Below the pieces are notes generated by a model. The model searched no databases. It saw nothing but the letters and a program-made list of their open reading frames with translations, and was not told the origin of the DNA. From NCBI RefSeq assembly GCF_026340095.1, contig NZ_JAPEPO010000001.1, positions 7,646,501 to 7,710,500 on the forward strand: DNA of 64,000 bases. The letters are read 5' to 3'. The position numbers and the translations under genes were made by a program. This document shows, piece after piece, positions 34,184 through 41,573 of the stretch. How positions within the stretch are numbered: position 1 is the first letter of the stretch; each line of letters begins with the position of its first letter. The DNA is from Streptomyces sp. NBC_01446 (GTDB lineage: Bacteria; Actinomycetota; Actinomycetes; Streptomycetales; Streptomycetaceae).

Positions 34184-34250
34184 TTCTTCCTCGTTTCCTT
34201 GTTCAGGACAACCCTATTGGGTGCCTGTCCGGAAACTTCGTGGCCCCTCA

Positions 34251-34346
34251 ACCCTGCTCGCCGAGCCATTCCAGGATGAGCATCGTCGCGTCCTCGACGT
34301 CACTGTCCAGATCCACCTTGGGCCGCCGCCCCATTCCCTTGGCCAT
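34251..34346 (-). pseudogene. Small conserved gene split by the IS3 element, 5' half
   Basis: ATG 34346 starts MAKGMGRRPKVDLDSDVEDA, then TMLILEWLGEQG, and the frame runs into the IS3 terminus where a stop follows at once. Its continuation is at 31101-31280. The reconstructed 91-residue protein is acidic in its first part and has no membrane segment. Function unknown. Confidence 0.75.
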
Positions 34347-34444
34347 GGCCACAACCCTACTCAGGGGCTGAATCGGCCTTGCCGATCGGCCTTGCCGCAC
34401 CCGTCCAGGTGTCTCAGGCCATAAAGAACTTCCCAATGACGATG

Positions 34445-35635
34445 TCAAGCCGATGTCGTGACGGTTGGTAGGGCTTCGTAACACGCTCCGTCGCGGAGCA
34501 TGGCCCACAAAACGTTGGCTCGTCGACGGGCCAGAGCGAGCAAAGCCTGTTTGTGCCCCTTCCCCTCGCTCCGCTTGCGCCCGTAGTAAGCCTGGGAGGC
34601 GGAGCAGGTTCTCAGGCTGGCCATCGCGGAGAGGTAGAAGGCCCGGAGCAGGCCGCGGTGGTAACGGCGCGGGCGGCGCATGTTGCCGCTGACGCGGCCG
34701 GAGTCCCGAGGCACGGGTGAGAGGCCGGCAAAGGACGCCAGGCGGTCGGCCGTGCCGAACGCCTCCAGGTCGCCACCGGTGGCGGCGATGAACTCGGCGC
34801 CGAGGAGGGTGCCCATGCCAGGCAGACTCCGGATCACCGTCGCGTGTCGGTGCTCGTTGAACCGGGCATCGATGAGCGCGTCGAGTTCGGCAATCTCCTC
34901 GTCGAGTGCCTGTACACCCTTGGCGATGCGGGCGACCATGGCGGCCGCGAGGGTCTCTCCAGGCAGTGCGGTGTGCTGGGACCTGGCCGCCTCGACAGCT
35001 GTCTCGGCCAGGGTGCTGGCGTTCTTCACCTTGCGGTTCTTCAGCCACGTTCCAATCCGCGCGGCCCCGCTGCGACGGATCCCGGCCGGCGCCTGATAGC
35101 CGGTCAGCAGCATGACCGGACCCTTCTTGCTCAGGTTCAACGTTCGCTCCAACGCCGGGAAGAACTCCAGCAGTTGAGCTCGCAACCGGTTGGTCTGACG
35201 AGTGCGGTCGTTGACCAGGTCAAGGCGGCGGGCGGTCAAGGTCCGCAGATCGACGGCTATCTCGTCGCCGGGCCGCAGGAGACCGAGATCCTGGCGCATG
35301 CGCGCCTGATCGGCGATGACGAACGCGTCCTTCTCGTCCGTCTTGCCCTGGCCACGGTAGGCCAAGGACGCCTGATGCACGGCCAGGCCGGTGATGTAGA
35401 CCATCGGCTGCTCGTGGCTGATCAGGAGGCCGATGAGCAAAGCGGCGCCACCGTGGTTGATGTCCACCGCCCACAGGACGTCTTCGGAGAGCGCGAGTAC
35501 GTCTGCGATCAGCTCCAGCAGGGCCGGTTCGTCGTTGAAGACTCGGCGTGAAAGGAGGCGTTCGCCCCGCTCGTCGACCACCACGCAGTGGTGGTGTTCC
35601 TTGCCGATGTCCACTCCGGCCCAGATCTGGGTCAC
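34445..35635 (-). CDS. IS110-family transposase
   Basis: 396 residues if GTG 35635 is used; GGAGGT stands six bases upstream. The N-terminal DEDD domain begins TQIWAGVDIGKEHHHCVVVD; a Lys-Thr-Asp-Glu-Lys-Asp region (RGQGKTDEKDAFVIADQARM) follows; the C-terminal transposase_20 domain is VIRSLPGMGTLLGAEFIAAT with RLASFAGLSPVPRDSGRVSG, containing the conserved serine region. IS110 recombinases are guided by a bridge RNA made from the non-coding end of the element. The gene appears intact. Confidence 0.9.
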   Translation of the reverse strand: MTQIWAGVDIGKEHHHCVVVDERGERLLSRRVFNDEPALLELIADVLALSEDVLWAVDINHGGAALLIGLLISHEQPMVYITGLAVHQASLAYRGQGKTDEKDAFVIADQARMRQDLGLLRPGDEIAVDLRTLTARRLDLVNDRTRQTNRLRAQLLEFFPALERTLNLSKKGPVMLLTGYQAPAGIRRSGAARIGTWLKNRKVKNASTLAETAVEAARSQHTALPGETLAAAMVARIAKGVQALDEEIAELDALIDARFNEHRHATVIRSLPGMGTLLGAEFIAATGGDLEAFGTADRLASFAGLSPVPRDSGRVSGNMRRPRRYHRGLLRAFYLSAMASLRTCSASQAYYGRKRSEGKGHKQALLALARRRANVLWAMLRDGACYEALPTVTTSA

Positions 35636-35960
35636 GGCCACCTCCGCCAGCTCGTCGTCACACACCGATCCCGCAGACGACCTCGCCGACGTTGTCCTAC
35701 ACAGCGATCGAGTCGCGTATCCCAATTAGCGGTCGAGTCGTCGCGGGGCTCCGGGCGGCCAAGTTCTTTGAGCCATCCAACGGCGACAAGCTCACAGCCA
35801 TACCCGAAACCCCCGGGCCCGCCGATCTTACGAAGGACCAGCTCAGACCCACGCTTGGAAGGTAGGACAAGCTGAGCCAAGGACCGTTGCGAAAGTCGGT
35901 CAGAGTCGAAGGCTGAGCACTGGGCGGGGGCTTGGGGACGGCACTCAGCGAGGTCCGAGT
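35636..35960 (-). other. Non-coding region upstream of the IS110 transposase
   Basis: 325 bases without a supported gene. In IS110 elements the region upstream of the recombinase gene usually encodes the bridge RNA, so this is where to look for it. I could not identify the target- and donor-binding loops or the element end by eye. IS110 members lack useful terminal repeats. Confidence 0.35.
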
Positions 35961-35972
35961 CCTGTCCGACCT

Positions 35973-36254
35973 GTCGACGCCGTCATCGACGACGGGACCA
36001 CCGTCACCGTCCGGCTGGGAGACCCGCCGTCCCCGCTTCCGCAGCCCGTCGCTGACCTCGTGCGGGCATACGTCCAGTCCTGCCAGCACCTGCCCTATGC
36101 CAGCAGCAGAAGCTCACAGTGGCTCTTCCCGGGCCGCCAGCCCGGACAGCCGATGAATCCGGTCAGCCTGCAAGTCCACCTGCGGAAGATCGGCGTCCCA
36201 CCGCAAACGCGGCAGGACCTCCGCGATCCGCCAACTCGTCCTCCGGGCCCCGGT
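35973..36254 (+). pseudogene. Fragment of a tyrosine-recombinase-like integrase
   Basis: The frame reads VDAVIDDGTTVTVRLGDPPS, then PLPQPVADLVRAYVQSCQHL, QWLFPGRQPGQPMNPVSLQV and HLRKIGVPPQTRQDLRDP. This is the stretch that precedes the catalytic Arg-His-Arg-Tyr part in a group of Streptomyces integrases (the LLFPGR...GQPMHP motif). No start and no catalytic C-terminus remain, and the frame ends in unrelated codons. A stump of a former integrase. Confidence 0.5.
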
Positions 36255-36333
36255 ACCCGTTATTGCATGCGGGCCTACCAGTTGGCCCCGAAACCCGTCG
36301 CGACCGCGTCACGGTGCTGCCACACTCGCGCCC

Positions 36334-36510
36334 ATGAGCGGCGCCAAGAGCCTCGACGGAGCCATCTGCTTCCAGGTAGTCGACCCGCTCCTCACCGCCC
36401 TTGATGTTGATCCAGCCGAGTTCTGGGGACGCTACGAACCCCGCGCCCTGCACCGCGAGGTGCTGCCGCTCCAGCCCGCCACGCTGGGGCGGATGCCGCG
36501 CACCGGGTGA
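36334..36510 (+). CDS. Small hypothetical protein (58 aa)
   Basis: ATG 36334 to TGA 36508-36510, starting MSGAKSLDGAICFQVVDPLL and including DVDPAEFWGRYEPRALHREV. The composition is protein-like and the codon use is normal for the window, but no ribosome binding site is obvious. It ends six bases before the 3' end of the convergent DinB-type gene. It may be the remainder of a longer gene whose upstream part was lost with the integrase. No function can be assigned. Confidence 0.4.
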   Translation: MSGAKSLDGAICFQVVDPLLTALDVDPAEFWGRYEPRALHREVLPLQPATLGRMPRTG

Positions 36511-36516
36511 ACGGCG

Positions 36517-37266
36517 TCAGCCGACTCCCGAGGTCTCGCGCCACAGCCCCGCAAGGGCGGCGTCGCCGGTGATGGTCACAGCGTCGAGCGGCAGCCGGTT
36601 CCACAACAGGAGGTAGAGATCCTGCGCCGGGCCGGCCAGCTCGCAGTCGGCCGGGCCGGCCGCGGACCGTTCGGTGCGCGGCGGCGCGTCAGGGGAGAGC
36701 CGTACGGTCCACACCGCGTCCGCGTCGGACGGGCGCACCCGCAGGGTGCGCCGGTGCTCGGTACGCACACGGCTCTTCGGGCGGGCGTGAAAGCCGGTCA
36801 GCAGCTCGTCGATGCCGTCGGCCGCGAAGGCCGCGTCCAGTGGCGAGAGTTCGCCGCCCCGCGCCGACTCGGCGTCCACCCGGTGCACCGCCGTTTCGTG
36901 AGCCTGCCGCCGTGCCCAGAATGTCAGCGGCGGCGGTGCGCCGGGCAAGAATGCCCAGCAGTCCAGCTCGGGGTCGGCCGTCCGCAGCGTCTGCACCAGG
37001 GAGCCGTGCCCGTCCCAGAACCAGGGCAGCAGCGCCGCGCCGGTCGGCGCCTGAGGCATCGGGTCCTCCGGTACGGGCCCGGGCAGCAGCTGCTCGGCGA
37101 CGATGCGGGCCGCCCAGCGGTGGAAGGTGCTCGTGTGCCGGACCAGGTCGCCCGTCGTCCAGCCAGGGCATGTCGGGACGGGGGCGTGCTCGCCTGCCTG
37201 CTTGGCGGCGTCCGCGAGCAGTTCGCCCTCGCGCTGCAGGTTGTCGATGTATTCGATCGTGCGCAT
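36517..37266 (-). CDS. Maleylpyruvate-isomerase-family (DinB-fold) mycothiol-dependent enzyme
   Basis: 249 residues. The N-terminal four-helix DinB bundle has VPTCPGWTTGDLVRHTSTFH with the first metal-binding histidine, and ARRQAHETAVHRVDAESARG with the second and third. The C-terminal domain (WTVRLSPDAPPRTERSAAGP, then DLYLLLWNRLPLDAVTITGD) is the SCP2-like part of this family. Such enzymes use mycothiol, the actinobacterial thiol, to isomerise, conjugate or detoxify small molecules. It is cytoplasmic and monocistronic. The exact substrate cannot be predicted. Confidence 0.85.
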   Translation of the reverse strand: MRTIEYIDNLQREGELLADAAKQAGEHAPVPTCPGWTTGDLVRHTSTFHRWAARIVAEQLLPGPVPEDPMPQAPTGAALLPWFWDGHGSLVQTLRTADPELDCWAFLPGAPPPLTFWARRQAHETAVHRVDAESARGGELSPLDAAFAADGIDELLTGFHARPKSRVRTEHRRTLRVRPSDADAVWTVRLSPDAPPRTERSAAGPADCELAGPAQDLYLLLWNRLPLDAVTITGDAALAGLWRETSGVG

Positions 37267-37271
37267 GCAGC

Positions 37272-37457
37272 GGATTCTGTCCTGCTGGCCCTGGTGGCGT
37301 CACGCGCTGCCGAGGTCCTGGTCGTATACGCGAGCGTCGCAAAGACGGCGGCGAGCCGCGCGATAGTGATGAGCGCGACCCGCAGCGACGTCCGCTCCAC
37401 CAGGAAACCGATCACGGTGGGCCCCAGCAGCATGCCGCCATAGCCGAAGGCGCTGGC
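37272..37457 (-). pseudogene. C-terminal stump of an MFS transporter
   Basis: The frame reads GGMLLGPTVIGFLVERTSLR, then VALITIARLAAVFATLAYTT, the last two helices of a major-facilitator exporter (the usual Ala-Gly-Pro-Ala-Leu-Ile-Gly motif at the start). It begins abruptly and its own stop is lost: the frame runs on into the DinB-type gene. Not functional. Confidence 0.6.
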
Positions 37458-37812
37458 CCTGGACCTAGCCGGCTATCGGGCAGCCCCTCCGGCTGTGGCG
37501 TGCAGGTCAGCGCCCTGTAGGTGGGGAATCGAAGCGAGCAGGCCTGTCCCACCCCCGAGTACGGGGTGACCGATTTCAACGAGCGCCATCATTCTCGATT
37601 CCGGCCTCGTCCGGGACGAGGTTCTGCCGGGCCGTCGACTGCTGGTCCGTCGAGACCCGCTTGTAGACCAGGTTCGCCACCGAGGGGCCCCTTCCGTACG
37701 GAGGATCGGACCCTATCTGTCGTCAAACCTTGTCAGCAGTCACTATCGGTCTGATTGGATCCTGGCCGCCGGGACCTCCCGGATTGCGCGGGTCATTGGA
37801 CGCGTCGGCCGC
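37458..37812. other. Gene-free stretch with one operator half-site
   Basis: About 350 bases without a supported gene. The only structure I see is CTGTCGTCAAAC at 37717-37728, identical to the left arm of the palindrome at 37813-37840. Confidence 0.4.
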
Positions 37813-37840
37813 CTGTCGTCAAACGATCGTTTGACGACAG
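37813..37840. promoter_or_regulatory. Perfect 28-bp palindrome, operator or terminator
   Basis: CTGTCGTCAAACGA is followed directly by its exact reverse complement TCGTTTGACGACAG. It starts 57 bases beyond the stop of the transketolase gene. The repeat of the arm at 37717-37728 favours a protein-binding site; the position after a gene favours a terminator, but no T-run follows. No regulator gene lies next to it, so its owner may have been lost in the rearrangements here. Confidence 0.55.
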
Positions 37841-37896
37841 ACGGGAAGCCGGGGAGGCGGACCTGAGGGCCGGATCACGGCATGTCGAAACTTCTT

Positions 37897-39753
37897 TTAC
37901 TGGAGCAGGGTGCGAGCGGCGCGGGCGATGTGGCTGCGGGAGATGCCGCCGGCGTCGAGGAGTTCGTCGGTTTCGCCGGAGCCGGGCAGTTCGTTGATGG
38001 CGAGGTGGGTGACGGTCGCGTGGGCGTTGGCGGTGTTGAGGGCGGACAGGACGGCTTCGCCGATGCCGCCTTCGGGGTGGTGGTCCTCGGCGATGACGAG
38101 CAGGCCGGTGTCTTGTGCGGCGAGGGTGAGGGTGTCGGTGTCGACGGGCTTGATGGAGTAGAGGTCGATGACGCGGGCGGTGATCCCTTCGGTGGCGAGT
38201 TCGTCGGCGGCGGCGAGGCATTCGTGGAGGGTGATGCCGGCGCCGATGAGGGTGACCTGGTCGTGGTCGCTGTGGCGCAGGGTCTTGGAGCCTCCGACGG
38301 GGAAGGCTTCGGCATGGCTGTAGAGGACGGGGTAGGCGCCGCGGGTGGTGCGCAGGTAGGAGATTCCTGGCAGGTCGGCCATGGTCGCGGTGAGGGCGGC
38401 GGTACTCGTGGCGTCGCTCGGGTACAGGACGGTGGAGCCCAGGACAGCGCGCATCATGGCGATGTCTTCGACGCCCATCTGTGAGGGGCCGTCGGCGCCG
38501 ATCTCGACGCCGGTGTGGGTTCCGCACAGCGCCATGGTGATCTCGGAGACGGCGGCCATACGGATGAAGTCGTGGGCGCGGGTGAGGAAGGCGGCGAAGG
38601 TGGTGGCGTAGGGGCGGTAGCCGCGTACGGCCATGCCGACAGCGCTGGCGACCATCTGCTGTTCGGCGATGTAGGTCTGGAAGTACCGCTCGGGGTGGGC
38701 CTTCTTGAAGTCCTCGGCGTGGGTGGAGTTGCCGACCTCGGCGTCCAGGGCGACCACGTCGGGCCGGGCGCCGAGGGCGGCGAGGGTCTTGCCGAAGGCG
38801 ACGCGGGTGGCGACGCTGTCGCCGACGGTGAAGCGGGGCAGATCGACGCTGACGGCGGCCGGTGCGGGCGCGGGCTGGGGCGCGGGCGGCTGGGGGCCGC
38901 GCACGCGCAGGTCGCGCAGGCCGCCGAGTTCGGCGACGGCGCGTTCGGCCATGTCCTTAGGCAGGGGCTTGCCGTGCCAGCCGTCCTTGTCGGCGACCTC
39001 TTTCACACCCTGGCCCTTGACGGTGCGGGCCACGATGACGGTGGGCGCGGTGCCGTCACCGGCGGTGGTCAGGGCCTTGTCGACGGCGTCGAGGTCGTGG
39101 CCGTCGATGACCAGGGCGCGGCAGCCGAATGCTTCGACGCGGCGGGCGTAGGCGTCGGTGTCCCATTCGAGTTCGGTGGGACCGCTCTGTCCGAGGCGGT
39201 TGACGTCGATGATGGCCGTGAAGTTGCCGAGCTGGTGGCGGCCGGCCTTGTCCAGGGCTTCCCAGACGGAGCCTTCCGTCATCTCGCTGTCGCCGCACAG
39301 GACCCACACCCGGTAGTCGAGCTTGTCCAGGTCACGGCCTGCCAGTGCGATACCGACGGCGTAGGCGATGCCCTGGCCCAGCGAGCCGGTGGCCACATCG
39401 ACCCAGGGCAGGATGGGGGTGGGATGGCCCTGCAGGCGCTGGCCGAAGCGGCGGTACGTCGTCATCAGCTCGTCGTCGGTGACGACTCCGGCGGCCTTGA
39501 ACATCGCATAGAGCAGGGGCGAGGCGTGGCCCTTGGAGAAGATCAGGTGGTCGGCTGCCCGGTTGTCGGGGGTGTCCCAGTCATAGCGCAGGTGGCGGGT
39601 CATCAGCACGGCCATGAGGTCGGCGGCGGACAGGCTGGAGGTGGGGTGTCCGGAGCCGGCCGAGGTGCTGGCGCGTACGGAGTCCACGCGCAGCTGCTGG
39701 GCGAGTTCGAAGATCTGGGGCAGGTCGCTTTCCGGGCCGAGCGTGCTGCTCAT
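37897..39753 (-). CDS. Transketolase
   Basis: 618 residues, the short form. Start ATG 39753 follows AGGAAGG. Thiamine-diphosphate-binding residues are in STSAGSGHPTSSLSAADLMA (His36), WVLCGDSEMTEGSVWEALDK, and the central pyrimidine domain has FQTYIAEQQMVASAVGMAVR with the catalytic Glu. The C-terminal domain ends ISRSHIARAARTLLQ. It transfers two-carbon ketol units between sugar phosphates in the pentose phosphate pathway. A Pro/Ala linker near residue 290 joins the two main domains. It stands alone, away from the usual tal-zwf neighbours, so it is probably a second, accessory copy. Confidence 0.93.
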   Translation of the reverse strand: MSSTLGPESDLPQIFELAQQLRVDSVRASTSAGSGHPTSSLSAADLMAVLMTRHLRYDWDTPDNRAADHLIFSKGHASPLLYAMFKAAGVVTDDELMTTYRRFGQRLQGHPTPILPWVDVATGSLGQGIAYAVGIALAGRDLDKLDYRVWVLCGDSEMTEGSVWEALDKAGRHQLGNFTAIIDVNRLGQSGPTELEWDTDAYARRVEAFGCRALVIDGHDLDAVDKALTTAGDGTAPTVIVARTVKGQGVKEVADKDGWHGKPLPKDMAERAVAELGGLRDLRVRGPQPPAPQPAPAPAAVSVDLPRFTVGDSVATRVAFGKTLAALGARPDVVALDAEVGNSTHAEDFKKAHPERYFQTYIAEQQMVASAVGMAVRGYRPYATTFAAFLTRAHDFIRMAAVSEITMALCGTHTGVEIGADGPSQMGVEDIAMMRAVLGSTVLYPSDATSTAALTATMADLPGISYLRTTRGAYPVLYSHAEAFPVGGSKTLRHSDHDQVTLIGAGITLHECLAAADELATEGITARVIDLYSIKPVDTDTLTLAAQDTGLLVIAEDHHPEGGIGEAVLSALNTANAHATVTHLAINELPGSGETDELLDAGGISRSHIARAARTLLQ

Positions 39754-39987
39754 CGTGGGGCCTTCCTGGTGGGGGTGGCGGGCTGAGGGTTCACTTCCCT
39801 AGGAGGGGCGTGCGGAGCGCTCCCGGGGGCCGGGTTGCCCCGTTCGGCGGCGGGCATGCGCCCAACCGCCCAATGCGTCCGACGGGTGGCGTCTGGGCCG
39901 TGTCGCCGGTGTTGTCAGGCCCCGTGCCTGCTCGAATGATCGCCGACTATGAGCTCTCTGTTCTCCTCGCTGGGATGGGGTGTGACC

Positions 39988-40431
39988 ATGCGCCGTATGA
40001 GGATGATGCGGGTTTGTGGGCTGGCGGCGGCTGTTGTGCTGCTCGCGGGTAGCGCGGCGGCCTGCGGAGCCGATGGGGACAGTACTGGCGGGGGAACGGC
40101 CACGCCGTCGCGTACGGCTCCGAAGAAGCCAGCGGTGGCGCCGCGGGACGCGCTTGAGGACTATGTCGCGGCTGGCGCACCTGGGTGTGAGACGGCTCTG
40201 GAGTGTCAGGACTTGATGACGGCGAAGTTGGCTGCCGCTGGGAAGGCCCCGTCGGCGATGAAGGCGAAGGACCCGGCCTTGTATGCGGTGCCGATCGGAT
40301 CCGTTGATAAGGCGGATCGGCAGGCGGACCACTACGGGCGGGACTACCTGGGTGCGAAGGGGAATTTCTTCGCCGTGAGTCAGCCGTTGCAGCGGATGAC
40401 GTCGTGGTTCGGGGAGCACCCGGAGGGCTGA
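39988..40431 (+). CDS. Small hypothetical lipoprotein
   Basis: 147 residues. The start ATG 39988 gives a good lipoprotein signal: MRRMRMMRVCGLAAAVVLLA, then a lipobox GSAAAC. After it comes a Gly/Thr/Ser-rich linker and a compact domain (DALEDYVAAGAPGCETALEC, VGSVDKADRQADHYGRDYLG-like end). Two cysteines (PGCETALECQ) could form a disulphide outside the membrane. No family recognised. Confidence 0.7.
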   Translation: MRRMRMMRVCGLAAAVVLLAGSAAACGADGDSTGGGTATPSRTAPKKPAVAPRDALEDYVAAGAPGCETALECQDLMTAKLAAAGKAPSAMKAKDPALYAVPIGSVDKADRQADHYGRDYLGAKGNFFAVSQPLQRMTSWFGEHPEG

Positions 40432-40514
40432 CCCGGTCGTGGACGCGACGCGACGCGACGCAGCCTCAGGGGGGAATGGGGCCGCTGGGGGCTCGGGCTG
40501 GGCCGGGGGAGTGG

Positions 40515-40859
40515 CCCCCGAGCATTTTCCTGTTGAACGCGGCACTGGCGGTGGCCGGGATGGGCGCTGGCCTTCTGGCGGCCGGACTGGGGCGCTGGGG
40601 CCTGCGACGGCTGTTCGTGGTCGATGCCCTCACCTGCCTGCTCTGCGCGCTGACCGTGCACCACGCGCTGTTGGAGCAGCAACTGGCCGTGGGCAGAACA
40701 GTGTTCGTGGACTCCACGAACGTGGAGGCTCACATGCGGGCCCAGCTCATCGAGCGGGCCTGGCGCCAACTCCCTTTTCGTGGACATGGCAGAGACCTGA
40801 GCCTGATCTGTGCAGGGTCTCAAATTTCGTGGCGGAATCTCACGGTCGATGTCGGATAG
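40515..40859 (+). pseudogene. Fused stumps of an MFS transporter and a P-loop kinase
   Basis: The frame first reads PPSIFLLNAALAVAGMGAGL, LAAGLGRWGLRRLFVVDALT, two helices of an MFS exporter. It then changes to ALLEQQLAVGRTVFVDSTNV, EAHMRAQLIERAWRQL, the part after Walker A of small AAA/P-loop kinases (Val-Asp-Ser-Thr-Asn-Val). Neither piece has its start or end. It is a deletion scar. Confidence 0.5.
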
Positions 40860-40967
40860 ACGCCGAATCCGCCATCGCGATGAGACACCGGAGTGCTGTG
40901 CCACGGAACTTCCCTCGATGAGTGTCTGGCGGTTGCGTGGTCTACCCGTCGACTAAGGGAGCACACC

Positions 40968-41573
40968 ATGCGCAAGATCATCGTCTGCACGTTCCTGACC
41001 CTCGACGGCGTCATGCAGGCCCCGGGCGGTCCGGACGAAGACGCGGAGAGCGCCTTCAAGCACGGCGGCTGGCAGAAAATGGTGACCGACGATGAAGTTG
41101 GCACGGCCATCGCCGGTTGGTACCAGCACTCCGACGCGATGCTGCTCGGCCGCAAGACCTACGAGATCTTCGCGTCGTACTGGCAAACCGCCGATCCTGA
41201 CAATCCGTTCACCGATCGGATGAACAGCACGCACAAGTACGTGGCGTCTCGGACCCTGACGTCCGTCGAGTGGCAGAACTCCACGCTGCTGGAGGGCGAC
41301 ATCGTCGATGCTCTGCGCACGCTGAAGGCATCCCACGGCGGCAACATCAACGTCGTTGGCAGCGGCAACCTCGCCCAGACCCTCATGCACCACGGCCTCG
41401 TCGACGAGTACCGGCTGACCACCCACCCGGTGATCATCGGCACCGGCAGGCGGCTGTTCGCCGACGGAGCGATCCCCACTGCGCTGGAGCCGGTCAGCGT
41501 CTCGACGACGAAGGGCGGCACCGTCCTCGGCGTCTACCGGCCGAACGGTAAGCCCAGCTACGACAGCTACTAG
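40968..41573 (+). CDS. Dihydrofolate-reductase-fold protein (RibD C-terminal type)
   Basis: 201 residues; AAGGGAG lies eight bases before ATG 40968. It starts MRKIIVCTFLTLDGVMQAPG, the signature of the YyaP/RibD-C branch, then AMLLGRKTYEIFASYWQTAD and NINVVGSGNLAQTLMHHGLV. These proteins bind NADPH and resemble DHFR in fold; most have no proven substrate. The IS701 element begins directly after the stop codon TAG: the last C of the TAC codon plus TAG forms the CTAG target duplication, so the protein is unaltered. Confidence 0.88.
   Translation: MRKIIVCTFLTLDGVMQAPGGPDEDAESAFKHGGWQKMVTDDEVGTAIAGWYQHSDAMLLGRKTYEIFASYWQTADPDNPFTDRMNSTHKYVASRTLTSVEWQNSTLLEGDIVDALRTLKASHGGNINVVGSGNLAQTLMHHGLVDEYRLTTHPVIIGTGRRLFADGAIPTALEPVSVSTTKGGTVLGVYRPNGKPSYDSY

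Larger units (their letters stand above)
31284..34250 (-). mobile_element. IS3-family insertion sequence carrying a nested IS1380 element
   Basis: The ends are TGAGGGGCCTCGCGTTTTCC at 31284 and, inverted, TGAGGGGCCACGAAGTTTCC at 34250, followed in both by GGACAGGC. A 3-bp duplication ACC flanks it (31281-31283 and 34251-34253). Subtracting the nested 1,671-bp IS1380 element and its 5-bp duplication leaves 1,291 bp, a normal IS3 size, with orfA at 33893-34183 and a broken orfB. Confidence 0.9.

Noticed and set aside
38515..39786. 423-codon Gly/Val-rich plus-strand frame
   Set aside because: Exact antisense of the transketolase gene; high-GC codon bias creates such shadows.
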